Shown one piece after another: positions 24,620 through 33,321 of a stretch of 57,462 nt of DNA. Below the pieces are notes generated by a model, which ran no database searches, was not told where the DNA came from, and worked only from the letters and a program-made list of their open reading frames with translations. How positions within the stretch are numbered: position 1 is the first letter of the stretch; every line of letters starts with the position of its first letter. The position numbers were made by a program, and so were the translations under genes. The stretch comes from Stutzerimonas stutzeri (GTDB lineage Bacteria > Pseudomonadota > Gammaproteobacteria > Pseudomonadales > Pseudomonadaceae), in assembly GCA_002345575.1 (NCBI GenBank), contig DDVX01000009.1, forward strand, positions 1-57,462. Direction: 5' to 3'.

Positions 24620-25642
24620 TTATTCCGCCAGCCCGCTGAGGATGTAGCGATAGCTGGCCATGCGCTGTGGTCGGATACGGCCTTCTTCAAGAGCCTTGAG
24701 CAGGGCGCAGCCGGGTTCGCGGTCGTGCTTGCAGTCGCGGAAGCGGCACTGCCCCAGCAGGTCATTGAATTCTATGAAGCCCGCTTCCACGTCGGCGCGG
24801 CTGACATGCCCAAGGCCAAACTCGCGAATGCCGGGGGAGTCGATCAGCTCGCCGCCGCCGGGGAAATGGAACAGCCGTGCGGTGGTAGTGGTGTGGGTAC
24901 CCTTGCCGGTCAGCTCTGAGAGCGCGCCAACGCGGGTGTCGACGCCAGGCAGCAGGCTGTTCACCAGCGACGACTTGCCGACTCCGGATTGCCCGACGAA
25001 TACACTGACGTGGCCGTCGAGTCGTGCCTTGAGCGCGTCCATGCCGGCGCCGTCATGAGCTGAGACTTCCAGCAACGGATAACCCAGGCTGCGGTATACC
25101 GAAAGCAATGCCTCCAGCGCGGCCTCATTCTGGGCGTCGATCAGATCGGCCTTGTTCAGCAACAGCAGCGGCGTGATGCCGGCGTGCTCGGCGGCTATCA
25201 AATAGCGATCGATAAGGTTGGCATGCGGCTCCGGCAGCGGCGCGAAGACGATCACGATCAGGTCGACATTGGCTGCCACCGGCTTAAGCTGGCCACGGGT
25301 ATCGGGGCGGCACAATTCGGAGTGGCGCGGCAACTGCGCGACGATGACGCCAATCCCCTGGTTGCCTGGACGCCAGACCACCTGGTCGCCAGTTACCAGC
25401 GCCGGCAGGTTGGCTCGCAAATGGCACCGGAAAACCTGGCCGCGTAGCTCGCCATCCTGCGCCTCGACCTCGACTTGCACGCCGAAGTGGGCAATGACCA
25501 GGCCAGTCTGCTCTGGTCCAAGGTCGCCACCTTCCAGCTCTTCAACTGCGCGCGACTCACGGCGAGCGGCACGCGCCGCGCGCTCTCCCTGGATTTTCTC
25601 GATGCGCCAGTTCTGCCTGCGGTTGAGTTGGCGTTTGGCCAT
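24620..25642 (-). CDS. rsgA: Ribosome small-subunit GTPase RsgA
   Basis: This is a circularly permuted GTPase for late 30S maturation (340 aa). It has an N-terminal OB fold, then G4 (LLNKADL), G1 (VGQSGVGKSSLVNSLL), G2-like TGKGTHTTT and G3 (DSPG). A C-terminal zinc finger follows (C-x5-C-x-H-x5-C in CRFRDCKHDREPGC). The ATG at 25642 (MAKRQLNRRQ) is the family start; an in-frame ATG 16 codons upstream adds unrelated residues. It diverges from the methyltransferase gene and converges on motB, 37 bases away. Confidence 0.96.
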   Translation of the reverse strand: MAKRQLNRRQNWRIEKIQGERAARAARRESRAVEELEGGDLGPEQTGLVIAHFGVQVEVEAQDGELRGQVFRCHLRANLPALVTGDQVVWRPGNQGIGVIVAQLPRHSELCRPDTRGQLKPVAANVDLIVIVFAPLPEPHANLIDRYLIAAEHAGITPLLLLNKADLIDAQNEAALEALLSVYRSLGYPLLEVSAHDGAGMDALKARLDGHVSVFVGQSGVGKSSLVNSLLPGVDTRVGALSELTGKGTHTTTTARLFHFPGGGELIDSPGIREFGLGHVSRADVEAGFIEFNDLLGQCRFRDCKHDREPGCALLKALEEGRIRPQRMASYRYILSGLAE

Positions 25643-25765
25643 TTGTTGGGGTGTCCAGGCTGGAAATCGAATGATTCTAGCATGGGGCAATTCAACGCCG
25701 CTGGCTGTGGAGAGCTGTTTGCTGCCTGTTAAACTCAGCGACTTTTCGTAGCCCTGCGAACGCCC

Positions 25766-26554
25766 ATGCCTGCCTTGTCATTCACGAGACATCCCGCATT
25801 GCTGGCGCTGGTCAGCCAGTTTGCTGGGTTTTTGATCGTCTGGTTGCTGCTGTGGTTGCTGGCACGACTGGCAGGATGGACAACAACCCTCATGCTGGCG
25901 GCCTGCCTGCAGGGGCTGCTGGCCGCACTGATCGGGCGGCAGCTCGGACTGCCGCGCTGGTGGCTGCCGATAAACCTCTGTTTTGTGCCGGGGCTGGTGC
26001 TGACGCAAGGGCATACGCTGCCGCCCTGGTTGCTGCTATGCGGTTTCGTTGTGCTAATACTGCTGAACTGGAATGCGCTGTTGGAGCGTGTGCCGCTCTA
26101 TCTGAGCGGTTCGGCTGCCGAGCAGCAGCTGCACCGTCAACTGGCCAGGCTGCCTTCCGGCTTTCGCTTCATCGATTTGGGCAGCGGGCTTGGCGGGCCG
26201 TTGCTGCGTCTGGCCAGGGCGTATCCGAATGGGCATTTCGTCGGGGTCGAAAGCGCTCCGCTGGCGTTCCTGGTGTGTCGCCTACGCTGTCTGCTGCAGC
26301 CCAACTGCCGCGTGTACTTGCGCAGTTTCTGGCGGGAGTCGCTGGCACCCTGCGATGTGGTTTACTGCTTCCTGTCCCCGGCGCCCATGCCGGCTCTATG
26401 GAGCAAGGCATGCGCCGAAATGCGGGCCGATGCATTGTTGATCAGCAACAGTTTTGAAGTGCCGAATGTCGAGGCCGAGGAAGTCGTGCCGCTCGAAGAC
26501 TGGCGTCACTCGCAGCTGCTGGTCTATCGGCCCGGTTGCGCTACGCGCGACTGA
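25766..26554 (+). CDS. Membrane-associated class I SAM-dependent methyltransferase
   Basis: This 262-aa protein has a hydrophobic N-terminal half with about three membrane segments (about 12-35, 42-60, 85-102). A Rossmann methyltransferase-type domain follows, with motif I FIDLGSGLGG (135-144) and an acidic VGVES at the end of strand 2. A DVVYCFLSPAPMP string lies where the motif IV region is expected. The substrate is unknown. It starts 123 bases from the divergent rsgA start and ends 40 bases before orn. Confidence 0.78.
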   Translation: MPALSFTRHPALLALVSQFAGFLIVWLLLWLLARLAGWTTTLMLAACLQGLLAALIGRQLGLPRWWLPINLCFVPGLVLTQGHTLPPWLLLCGFVVLILLNWNALLERVPLYLSGSAAEQQLHRQLARLPSGFRFIDLGSGLGGPLLRLARAYPNGHFVGVESAPLAFLVCRLRCLLQPNCRVYLRSFWRESLAPCDVVYCFLSPAPMPALWSKACAEMRADALLISNSFEVPNVEAEEVVPLEDWRHSQLLVYRPGCATRD

Positions 26555-26594
26555 TCGCCTGCTAGACTGCGCGCCACTTCTCAAGGAGCTCACC

Positions 26595-27137
26595 ATGCAA
26601 AACCCGCAGAATCTGATCTGGATCGACTTGGAAATGACCGGTCTGGACCCGGACAACGACGTCATCATCGAGATGGCCACCATCGTCACCGACAGCCAGC
26701 TCAACGTACTGGCCGAGGGGCCGGTCATTGCTATCCATCAAAGTGACGAGATTCTAGCCGGTATGGATGAGTGGAATACTCGGCAGCATGGCGGCTCGGG
26801 GCTGACCCAGCGTGTACGCGAGAGCCGGATCAGCACCGAAGAAGCCGAGGCGCAGACGCTGGCGTTTCTTGAGCAATGGGTGCCCAAGGGCAAGTCGCCG
26901 ATTTGTGGCAACAGCATTTGCCAGGATCGGCGCTTCCTCTACCGCCGCATGCCGACGTTGGAAGCCTACTTTCATTACCGCAATCTCGACGTTTCCACCC
27001 TCAAGGAACTGGCGGCGCGCTGGGCGCCGGAGGTACTTGCAGGCTTCAAGAAGGGCGGTACGCATCTGGCGATGGACGATATCCGCGAATCAATCGCGGA
27101 GCTGCGCCACTATCGCGAGCATTTCATCAAGGGTTGA
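26595..27137 (+). CDS. orn: Oligoribonuclease
   Basis: This 3'-5' exonuclease degrades RNA dinucleotides, including pGpG from cyclic-di-GMP turnover. It is 180 aa from the ATG at 26595, which has an AAGGAG site. DEDDh motifs start with D11-x-E13 (WIDLEMTGLDP). A later H-x4-D appears in THLAMDDIRESI. It is usually essential in pseudomonads. Together with fimX and the PilZ gene, it is the third gene of this block linked to cyclic-di-GMP. Confidence 0.97.
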   Translation: MQNPQNLIWIDLEMTGLDPDNDVIIEMATIVTDSQLNVLAEGPVIAIHQSDEILAGMDEWNTRQHGGSGLTQRVRESRISTEEAEAQTLAFLEQWVPKGKSPICGNSICQDRRFLYRRMPTLEAYFHYRNLDVSTLKELAARWAPEVLAGFKKGGTHLAMDDIRESIAELRHYREHFIKG

Positions 27138-27272
27138 GGTCTTGTTCGTCGGATCATGCCTTCGGCTAATTCGTCCTACGAACAGCTTCGCCGCGGGTCG
27201 CGCCTGAGTTTGATGTGGGCTGGCTGCTTTATGGGAGCCCCGCCCTCGACGCGCGAAATGTCAGCCGCCAGC
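27138..27272. other. Intergenic region with decayed REP-like sequences
   Basis: This gap between converging genes holds an imperfect inverted repeat (gttcgt at 27144-27149 with acgaac at 27178-27183, plus inner gga/tcc pairs). Further on, at about 27230-27256, is a gggagc...cgcgaa string that looks like a degenerate REP unit. I see no gene or clear terminator. Confidence 0.45.
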
Positions 27273-27914
27273 CTATTTTCCAAGCTTTCTCAATTCGTCC
27301 GATTCGATCACCCGCGTGCCCTTGTCGTCCTCAAGTGCCAGGCGCCATAGGGCACGGGCTAGGGTGCAGGCCGAGATGCCGCGGTATTTCCCCGGCAGCA
27401 GGTAGGAAAGCGGGGCGGTCAGACGTTCCACCGGTCTTACTTCCATGCGCGGGCCGAGCAGTTGCGAGGGGCGAACGATGGTCAGTTGAGGCCAGTTCTG
27501 GGCGCGCAGGGCGTTTTCCATCTTGCCCTTGACCCGGCAATAGAAGATCGAGCTGTCCGAACTCGCGCCCAGTGAACTGATTACCAGCAGATGACGCACG
27601 CCCAGCTCGCGGGCGCGGCGGGCGAATTCCAATACCAAATCATGGTCGACGGCGCGGAAGGCTTCCTGGCTTCCGGCTTCTTTGAGTGTGCTGCCCAGGC
27701 AGCAGAACGCGGTGTCGAAGTTGCCGCTTAGCTGTGGCAGCAATTCCTGCAGCGGGCCAACGGGATTGAGCAGGTGCGGGTGTTCGGCCAGTGGTTTGCG
27801 GCTGGGGGCCAGGACACACTCGACGGTGGGTTCATTGAGTAGGCGGTCAAGAAGGTGCTCGCCGGTCAGGCCGGTGGCGCCGGCAAGCAAAATGCGCTGG
27901 GGCGTCAGATACAT
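27273..27914 (-). CDS. Atypical SDR / NAD(P)-binding protein
   Basis: This is a 213-aa Rossmann protein of the atypical short-chain dehydrogenase type. The nucleotide motif is GATGLTG (12-18) and a Y-x3-K pair is present as Y125/K129 in YCRVKGK, with VISSLGAS before it. The general layout resembles HTATIP2/TIP30-like oxidoreductases. The ATG at 27914 has AGGAAG upstream, and the longer frame that extends above it is not needed. The substrate is unknown. Confidence 0.78.
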   Translation of the reverse strand: MYLTPQRILLAGATGLTGEHLLDRLLNEPTVECVLAPSRKPLAEHPHLLNPVGPLQELLPQLSGNFDTAFCCLGSTLKEAGSQEAFRAVDHDLVLEFARRARELGVRHLLVISSLGASSDSSIFYCRVKGKMENALRAQNWPQLTIVRPSQLLGPRMEVRPVERLTAPLSYLLPGKYRGISACTLARALWRLALEDDKGTRVIESDELRKLGK

Positions 27915-28083
27915 GGTTTGGCTTCCTGTGCGGTAGTCGGCTGGAGTGGGCGCTGGTCCGCCGCGATTGCCCCGTCTCCCGTTCCGATAGTGGTCCCCGT
28001 CGCTGCCATTGGGCAAGCCCCTGATGCGCAGATGTGAAACCTGGCACGCCGCCAACCGAAACCCTCGCTGAACGACGGCTACT

Positions 28084-28539
28084 TCAGAGAATGCAAAGCG
28101 CTAGCGTCTCGGCGATGAAGGCGGGTTTCTCCACGCCCTCGATTTCCATCACGGCGCGCGCCTTGAGCAGCCACTGGCCGGGATTCTTTTCGTAGGCGTC
28201 GAGCAGTGTCACGGCCAGGCGCACCCGTGAGCCAACCCGTACTGGCTGGATGAAGCGCAGGCTGTCGAGCCCGTAGTTGACGCCCATCCGGGTCCCTTCG
28301 GGGATAACTAGCAGGTCGTCCATCAGCATCGGTATCAGTGACAGCGAGAGAAAACCATGGGCAATGGTGCCGCCGAAAGGCGTCTGCGCGGCTCTTTCGG
28401 GATCGACATGAATGAACTGGCGATCCCCAGTGCATTCGGCAAAGCGGTCGACCCGCTGCTGGTCGATGTCGAGCCATGGCGAGTGGCCGAGTGCCTTGCC
28501 GATGTGGTTCTTGAGTTCTGCTATGGATACCTGTGGCAT
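28084..28539 (-). CDS. MaoC-family hydratase
   Basis: This is a 151-aa single hot-dog protein of the MaoC/NodN type. The hydratase motif is GDRQFIHVD (catalytic Asp39 and His44), followed by TPFGGTIAHGFLSLSL. Such enzymes hydrate enoyl-CoA or related thioesters; the substrate is not predictable here. The start is the ATG at 28539 with GGAG just upstream. It diverges from lrgA. Confidence 0.85.
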   Translation of the reverse strand: MPQVSIAELKNHIGKALGHSPWLDIDQQRVDRFAECTGDRQFIHVDPERAAQTPFGGTIAHGFLSLSLIPMLMDDLLVIPEGTRMGVNYGLDSLRFIQPVRVGSRVRLAVTLLDAYEKNPGQWLLKARAVMEIEGVEKPAFIAETLALCIL

Positions 28540-28712
28540 GGGGCCTCCGGGATTATCGCTCTGTGTGGCCTGCAAGATCAGCATGCAGATGGCGTCGAGA
28601 CAAGCAGGCATACCTGCTGCGAATGTTGGGTCATAGATGTGCGCGACGTGATAGCTGACGCCAGGTCATGGCGGGCCGCTTATACTCGCGTTTCCTGCTT
28701 CGGAGGTTCCCC

Positions 28713-29075
28713 ATGCTGCTACGCGGGCTGACCTGGCTGGTGCTGTTTCAATTGCTCGGCACCGCACTCAATGTTCTTTTCATACCCGTATTGCCGGGGC
28801 CGATTATCGGCTTGCTGCTGCTGTTCGTTGCGCTGTTGCTACGTGGCAGCGCCAGTGAGTCGCTGCAGCTCGCCGCCCGCAGCCTGCTGCGCTATCTGCC
28901 GCTGCTGCTGGTGCCGCCTGCGGTGGGTGTGATGGCCTATACCCAGGCGATTCTCGACGACTTCTGGGCCATTGTCGGCGTGCTGGTGCTGTCGCTGGTG
29001 GTGTCTCTGGTGTTCACCGGCTGGCTGATGCAGTTGCTGATACGTCGCCAGCAGCGCAAGAGGGCGCGCACATGA
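28713..29075 (+). CDS. lrgA: CidA/LrgA family holin-like protein
   Basis: This is a 120-aa membrane protein with four hydrophobic segments, of the CidA/LrgA holin-like family, which has been tied to murein hydrolase control and export of small metabolites. The string LPGPIIGLLLLF is typical. The ATG at 28713 has a GGAGG site. The stop overlaps lrgB by 4 bases. Confidence 0.88.
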   Translation: MLLRGLTWLVLFQLLGTALNVLFIPVLPGPIIGLLLLFVALLLRGSASESLQLAARSLLRYLPLLLVPPAVGVMAYTQAILDDFWAIVGVLVLSLVVSLVFTGWLMQLLIRRQQRKRART

Positions 29076-29791
29076 TTGCCTTGCAATGGCAGGCCGCCTG
29101 GGAGGCGGTGATTCATCATCCGCTGTTCGGTGTGGCCATCACCCTTGCCGCCTTCCAGCTGTCTTTCGCCGCCTATGAGAAGACCCGCTGGGTCTTCCTG
29201 CAGCCGGTGCTGGTGTCCATGCTGTTGGTAGTCGGAATCCTGCTGGCCTGTGGCATCGGCTATGAGGAATATCGGTTCAGCGCGCAGATGCTTACCGTCC
29301 TGTTGGGGCCGGCTACGGTGGCCCTGGCGGTGCCGCTGTACCTTAATCTGCGGCGGATTCGCGAGCTGTTCGGGCCGATCATGCTGACGCTGCTGATAGC
29401 CGGCAGCGTGGCGACGGCGCTGGGGATGGCGCTGGCCTGGGCCTTTGGCGCCGACCAGATGATCTTGATGACTCTGGCACCGAAGTCCGTAACCTCGCCC
29501 ATTGCGATGCTGGTGGCTGAGCAGATCGGAGGCGTGGTGGCGCTGGCGGCAGTGTTCGTGATGATTACTGGCATCATCGGGGCGATCTTCGGTCCGGAAC
29601 TGTTGCGCCGTTTTGGCGTTCAGCATCCTGCGGCACGCGGCATGGCGCTGGGCCTGACCGCGCATGCCGTAGGGACCGCCCAGGCGCTGCAGGAAAGTGA
29701 CGAGTGCGGCGCGTTTGCGGCGCTGGCGATGAGCCTGATGGGCGTGATGACGGCGGTCTTGCTGCCGTTGGCCGTGACGCTATGGTTGTAG
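29072..29791 (+). CDS. lrgB: LrgB/CidB family membrane protein
   Basis: This is the 239-aa partner of the preceding holin-like protein, with seven or so hydrophobic segments. The strings PVLVSMLLVV, LLGPATVALAVPLY, LAPKSVTSPIA and GLTAHAVGTAQAL are characteristic of LrgB/YohK proteins. Its stop codon TAG (29789-29791) spans the first base of the MITE-like element that follows, so the insertion may have trimmed or re-formed the C-terminus. Confidence 0.9.
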   Translation: MIALQWQAAWEAVIHHPLFGVAITLAAFQLSFAAYEKTRWVFLQPVLVSMLLVVGILLACGIGYEEYRFSAQMLTVLLGPATVALAVPLYLNLRRIRELFGPIMLTLLIAGSVATALGMALAWAFGADQMILMTLAPKSVTSPIAMLVAEQIGGVVALAAVFVMITGIIGAIFGPELLRRFGVQHPAARGMALGLTAHAVGTAQALQESDECGAFAALAMSLMGVMTAVLLPLAVTLWL

Positions 29792-29947
29792 CAGGCCATT
29801 GAGAAACGTCGGCGAGGCAGGCACGACAAGGCAAAAACAGGCGAGGAACGGACCGGGCTCGCGTACGAGTTTAGGAGTTCTAAATGAGCATTTGCGAACC
29901 TGTTTCTAACGCAATATTGCCAGCGCAGGTGGTTTTCAACGGTCTGT
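29791..29947. repeat. MITE-like element A (long copy)
   Basis: This 157-bp element has imperfect terminal inverted repeats: gcaggccattgagaaac at the left, and at the right a sequence that reads acagaccgttgaaaacc in reverse complement. It contains cgaggcaggca and aaggcaaaaacag near its left end, and caggtggttttcaacggtctg at its right end. Element B at 37905-37977 shares both ends but lacks the middle. No open reading frame of note is present. It fills the gap between the lrgB stop and the ribosome-binding site of the LON-domain gene. Confidence 0.75.
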
Positions 29948-29958
29948 AAGGAGTTTTG

Positions 29959-30549
29959 ATGAAGTTGCCGCTGTTTCCTCTCGATACCGTGCTGTTCCCC
30001 GGTTGCATGCTCGATCTGCAGATATTTGAGGCGCGCTATCTGGATATGATCAGCCGCTGCCTGAAAGCGGGGCACGGTTTCGGCGTGGTGCACATCATCG
30101 AGGGAAGTGAGGTTGGTACGGCGGCGAAGCTGTTTGCCCGAACCGGCTGCGAGGCGCTGATCCGCGACTGGCAGCAACGTCCCAATGGCCTGCTGGGGAT
30201 TCGTGTCGAGGGCGGCCGGCGTTTTGATGTGGGTGTGAGCGAGGTGCAGCCTGATCAGCTTACGCTGGCCGAGATTGACTGGCGCGACGAGCCTGAAGAG
30301 TTACCGCTCACCGAACAACATGCTGAGCTGGCTATCTTGCGTGAAGCGCTCGGCCAGCATCCGATGATCGAGGCCCTGGGTATGGGTGGAGCGGCAAGGG
30401 GGCAGCGATCCCTGGCGAATCAGCTGGCTTATCTGTTGCCGTTCCAATCGGAACAGAAACTTGAATTGCTTCGCCTGGATGATCCGTTGATCCAGCTGGA
30501 GCGCATCCAACTGCTGCTTGAGCAGTTGCAGGAAGACGGCCCGCACTGA
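29959..30549 (+). CDS. LON substrate-binding-domain protein
   Basis: This 196-aa protein consists of the N-terminal LON (PUA-like) substrate-binding domain alone, without ATPase or protease parts. Recognisable strings are LPLFPLDTVLFPGC at the start, LQIFEARYLDMI, then GRRFDV. Stand-alone LON-domain proteins are common in pseudomonads and their function is unknown. The ATG at 29959 follows an AAGGAG site that abuts the MITE-like element, so any promoter must lie inside or beyond that element. It ends 4 bases from the converging DedA-PAP2 gene. Confidence 0.85.
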   Translation: MKLPLFPLDTVLFPGCMLDLQIFEARYLDMISRCLKAGHGFGVVHIIEGSEVGTAAKLFARTGCEALIRDWQQRPNGLLGIRVEGGRRFDVGVSEVQPDQLTLAEIDWRDEPEELPLTEQHAELAILREALGQHPMIEALGMGGAARGQRSLANQLAYLLPFQSEQKLELLRLDDPLIQLERIQLLLEQLQEDGPH

Positions 30550-30553
30550 GCGA

Positions 30554-31870
30554 TCAATAGCGGTACAGTCGCATGCCTTCTGGTAATCCCCATAGCGTGA
30601 GCAGGCCAACCAGCCCCAGGGTAGCCGGCAATATTAGCCACCAGACATTCGGCGATAGCGCGCCCAGGGGCGTGCGCCACTGCACGATACTCAGGCTGGC
30701 CGCGCAGACTGTCGCTGCCAGTAGCGCGCCGGCAATCACGTCGGTTGGCCAGTGCACGCCAAGATAGACTCGTGACAGGGCGATGGCAGTCGCGGGCAGC
30801 GCCGCCAGCAGTACCCAGGTCAGGCGCAGCCGAGGCGGTTGCTCGCGGCTGGCGAGCACGCCGAGGGTGAGAAAGAGGGCAAAGGCCGCCGAGCTGTGGC
30901 CACTGGGGAAACTGAAGGTTTCCAGCGGTTGCAGCAGTACTTCCGGGCGCACCCGGGCAAATGCTGCCTTCAGGGCCCCATTGGCCAGCGCAGTACCCAG
31001 CAGGGTGAGGATGGCGAAGGCCGCTGCGCGCCATTGCCTGGCGAATATCAGCAGCAGGCACAGCAGCACAGCAGCCCAGAGCTGGGTGTGGTAGTCCCCG
31101 GCGCGGGTGACGATCACCATGAAGCGGTCGAAGATCGGGCTGCGCTCGCCCTGGACCACCGTCATCAGGCCCTCATCGAATTCCACGAGATAAGGCCAGC
31201 CGAACAGCAGCCCCAGCAGAATCAACGCGCCCAGGAGGGCCGCCAGCGGACTGACCCAGCGCAACTGGCGCAGGCTGTAATGGGTTACGCCGCCCGTCAG
31301 TAGCAGCAGGGCCGCGAGAACGATCCCCGCTTCGCCCCAGAAGCCGTCCGGCAGCGGCAGTCGTACGGCGGCGCCTGCGGTCCAGCCTGGTAGCAGATAG
31401 GCCATCGACCAGCCTGCGGTTGCGGCCAGGCTGACCAGAAGGAAACGTCCGAACGGCATGTCCAGCATGCCTGCCGTGAGCGGCAGCATGGGCCGCAAGG
31501 GCCCGATGAAACGGCCCACCAGCAGGCTGGCAACACCGTAGCGGGCAACATACAGTTCTGCTCGGGCGAGCCACTCCGGATGGTTGCGTAAGCCACGCAG
31601 GCTGCGGATGTTCTGGTGATAGCGGCGGCCCAGTGCGTAGGACAGCAGATCTCCAAGCAGCCCGCCGACAAAGCCCAGCATTAGCGTTTCACCGAGAGTC
31701 AGAATGCCGCTGCCGGCCAGGGCGGCCAGGGCAAACAGCAGCACGGTGCCGGGTATCAGCAGACCGACCACCGCCAGGCATTCCATGCAGGCCGCCACGA
31801 ACAGGATCAGACCCAGCCACTGTGGGTAATCGGCCAGCCAGCGGGCCAGAGGGGCGAGCCATTCGGGCAT
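30554..31870 (-). CDS. DedA-PAP2 fusion membrane protein
   Basis: This 438-aa protein joins two families. Residues about 1-165 are DedA/VTT-like (LIPGTVLLF, GRFIGPLRPMLPLTAGM). Residues about 235-400 are a PAP2 phosphatase with all three motifs: K301-to-P309 (KAAFARVRP), PSGH (322-325) and S366-R367, H373 and D377. DedA proteins are linked to lipid-carrier flipping and PAP2 enzymes to lipid phosphate hydrolysis, so recycling of undecaprenyl phosphate or phosphatidate is a reasonable inference. Confidence 0.9.
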   Translation of the reverse strand: MPEWLAPLARWLADYPQWLGLILFVAACMECLAVVGLLIPGTVLLFALAALAGSGILTLGETLMLGFVGGLLGDLLSYALGRRYHQNIRSLRGLRNHPEWLARAELYVARYGVASLLVGRFIGPLRPMLPLTAGMLDMPFGRFLLVSLAATAGWSMAYLLPGWTAGAAVRLPLPDGFWGEAGIVLAALLLLTGGVTHYSLRQLRWVSPLAALLGALILLGLLFGWPYLVEFDEGLMTVVQGERSPIFDRFMVIVTRAGDYHTQLWAAVLLCLLLIFARQWRAAAFAILTLLGTALANGALKAAFARVRPEVLLQPLETFSFPSGHSSAAFALFLTLGVLASREQPPRLRLTWVLLAALPATAIALSRVYLGVHWPTDVIAGALLAATVCAASLSIVQWRTPLGALSPNVWWLILPATLGLVGLLTLWGLPEGMRLYRY

Positions 31871-32014
31871 GAGGGTTTTCCTTGGATCGGGAGGCTTTCG
31901 ACCCGTGCGAACCTGCAGTGGTTTCGAGGGCGCGCGATGATAACGCTAGTTGTCACCGGGACGGGAGGCCGCGCCGTTCGAGCGCTTCGCTGTGCGTAGG
32001 CTGCGTGGGAAGGC

Positions 32015-32020
32015 TATAAT
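32015..32020 (+). promoter_or_regulatory. Candidate -10 box for the proA operon
   Basis: A perfect TATAAT lies 36 bases before the proA ATG. The -35 region 17-18 bases upstream (tgtgcg/gtgcgt) is poor, so strength is uncertain or an activator helps. Confidence 0.5.
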
Positions 32021-32055
32021 CTGTCGCTTTCTCTTCACTTCAGGCCAGCCAGACC

Positions 32056-33321
32056 ATGACCGAGCCCGTACAGGACTACATGACCCGCCTCGGCCGCGCC
32101 GCGCGTGAGGCATCACGCGTGCTTGCGCGAGCCTCGACTGCGCAGAAGAACCGTGCGTTGCATGCGGCGGCGGCGGCACTGGATGCAGCACGCGACGAAC
32201 TGCTTGCCGCCAATCAGCTGGACCTCGACGCCGGCCGTGCCAACGGCCTCGATGAGGCCATGCTCGATCGCCTGGCACTGACCCCGGCGCGTATCGACGA
32301 CATGATCGAAGGCTTGCGCCAGGTCGCGACCCTGCCGGACCCGATCGGCGAGATCCGCGACATGCGCTATCTGCCTTCCGGCATCCAGGTCGGCCGCATG
32401 CGGGTACCGCTGGGCGTGGTGGGGATCATCTACGAGTCGCGGCCCAACGTGACCATCGACGCCGCCAGCCTTTGCCTGAAGTCGGGCAACGCCACCATCC
32501 TGCGCGGCGGCTCCGAGGCGATCCACTCGAACCAGGCTATTGCCCGCTGCATCCAGCTGGGCCTGGCCGAGGCCGAACTGCCGGCCGCTGCCGTGCAGGT
32601 GGTCGAAACCATTGATCGAGCCGCCGTAGGGGCGCTGATCAGCATGCCCGAGTACGTCGACGTCATCGTCCCCCGCGGCGGCAAGGGCCTGATCGAGCGC
32701 ATCAGCCGCGATGCCACCGTGCCGGTGATCAAGCACCTGGATGGCATCTGCCATGTCTACATCGACGTGGCCGCCGATCTGGACAAGGCCATCCGTGTCG
32801 CCGACAACGCCAAGACCCAGCGTTACGCGCCCTGTAACGCCATGGAGACGCTGTTGGTGCACGCAGAGATCGCGCCACGCGTGCTACCGCCGCTGGCTGC
32901 CATCTATCGTGACAAGGGTGTGGAGCTGCGCGGCTGTCCGCGCACCCGCGAAATGCTTGGCGCCGAAGTGCTGGTTGCCACCGAAGAAGACTGGGGCACC
33001 GAGTACAACGCGCCGATCCTCTCGATCCGCGTGGTCGACTCACTGGATGAGGCCATCGACCACATCAACCGTTATGGCTCGCAGCACACCGATGCCATCG
33101 TCAGCGAGAACTTCAGCGACGCCCGCCGCTTCATCACCGAAGTGGATTCTGCCTCGGTGATGATCAACGCCTCTACCCGCTTCGCCGATGGCTTCGAGTA
33201 CGGTCTGGGTGCCGAGATCGGCATCTCCACCGACAAGCTGCACGCGCGCGGCCCGGTCGGGCTGGAAGGCCTGACCAGTGAGAAGTACCTGGTCTTCGGC
33301 GACGGTCACGTGCGTACTTGA
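32056..33321 (+). CDS. proA: Gamma-glutamyl phosphate reductase
   Basis: This is the second enzyme of proline synthesis, reducing gamma-glutamyl phosphate to glutamate semialdehyde with NADPH. It is 421 aa, full length. The catalytic Cys is C260 in YAPCNAMETLLVH. Other family strings are GVVGIIYESRPNVT and GGSEAIHSN. The stop overlaps the nadD ATG by one base. It heads a long same-strand run to lipB. Confidence 0.97.
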   Translation: MTEPVQDYMTRLGRAAREASRVLARASTAQKNRALHAAAAALDAARDELLAANQLDLDAGRANGLDEAMLDRLALTPARIDDMIEGLRQVATLPDPIGEIRDMRYLPSGIQVGRMRVPLGVVGIIYESRPNVTIDAASLCLKSGNATILRGGSEAIHSNQAIARCIQLGLAEAELPAAAVQVVETIDRAAVGALISMPEYVDVIVPRGGKGLIERISRDATVPVIKHLDGICHVYIDVAADLDKAIRVADNAKTQRYAPCNAMETLLVHAEIAPRVLPPLAAIYRDKGVELRGCPRTREMLGAEVLVATEEDWGTEYNAPILSIRVVDSLDEAIDHINRYGSQHTDAIVSENFSDARRFITEVDSASVMINASTRFADGFEYGLGAEIGISTDKLHARGPVGLEGLTSEKYLVFGDGHVRT

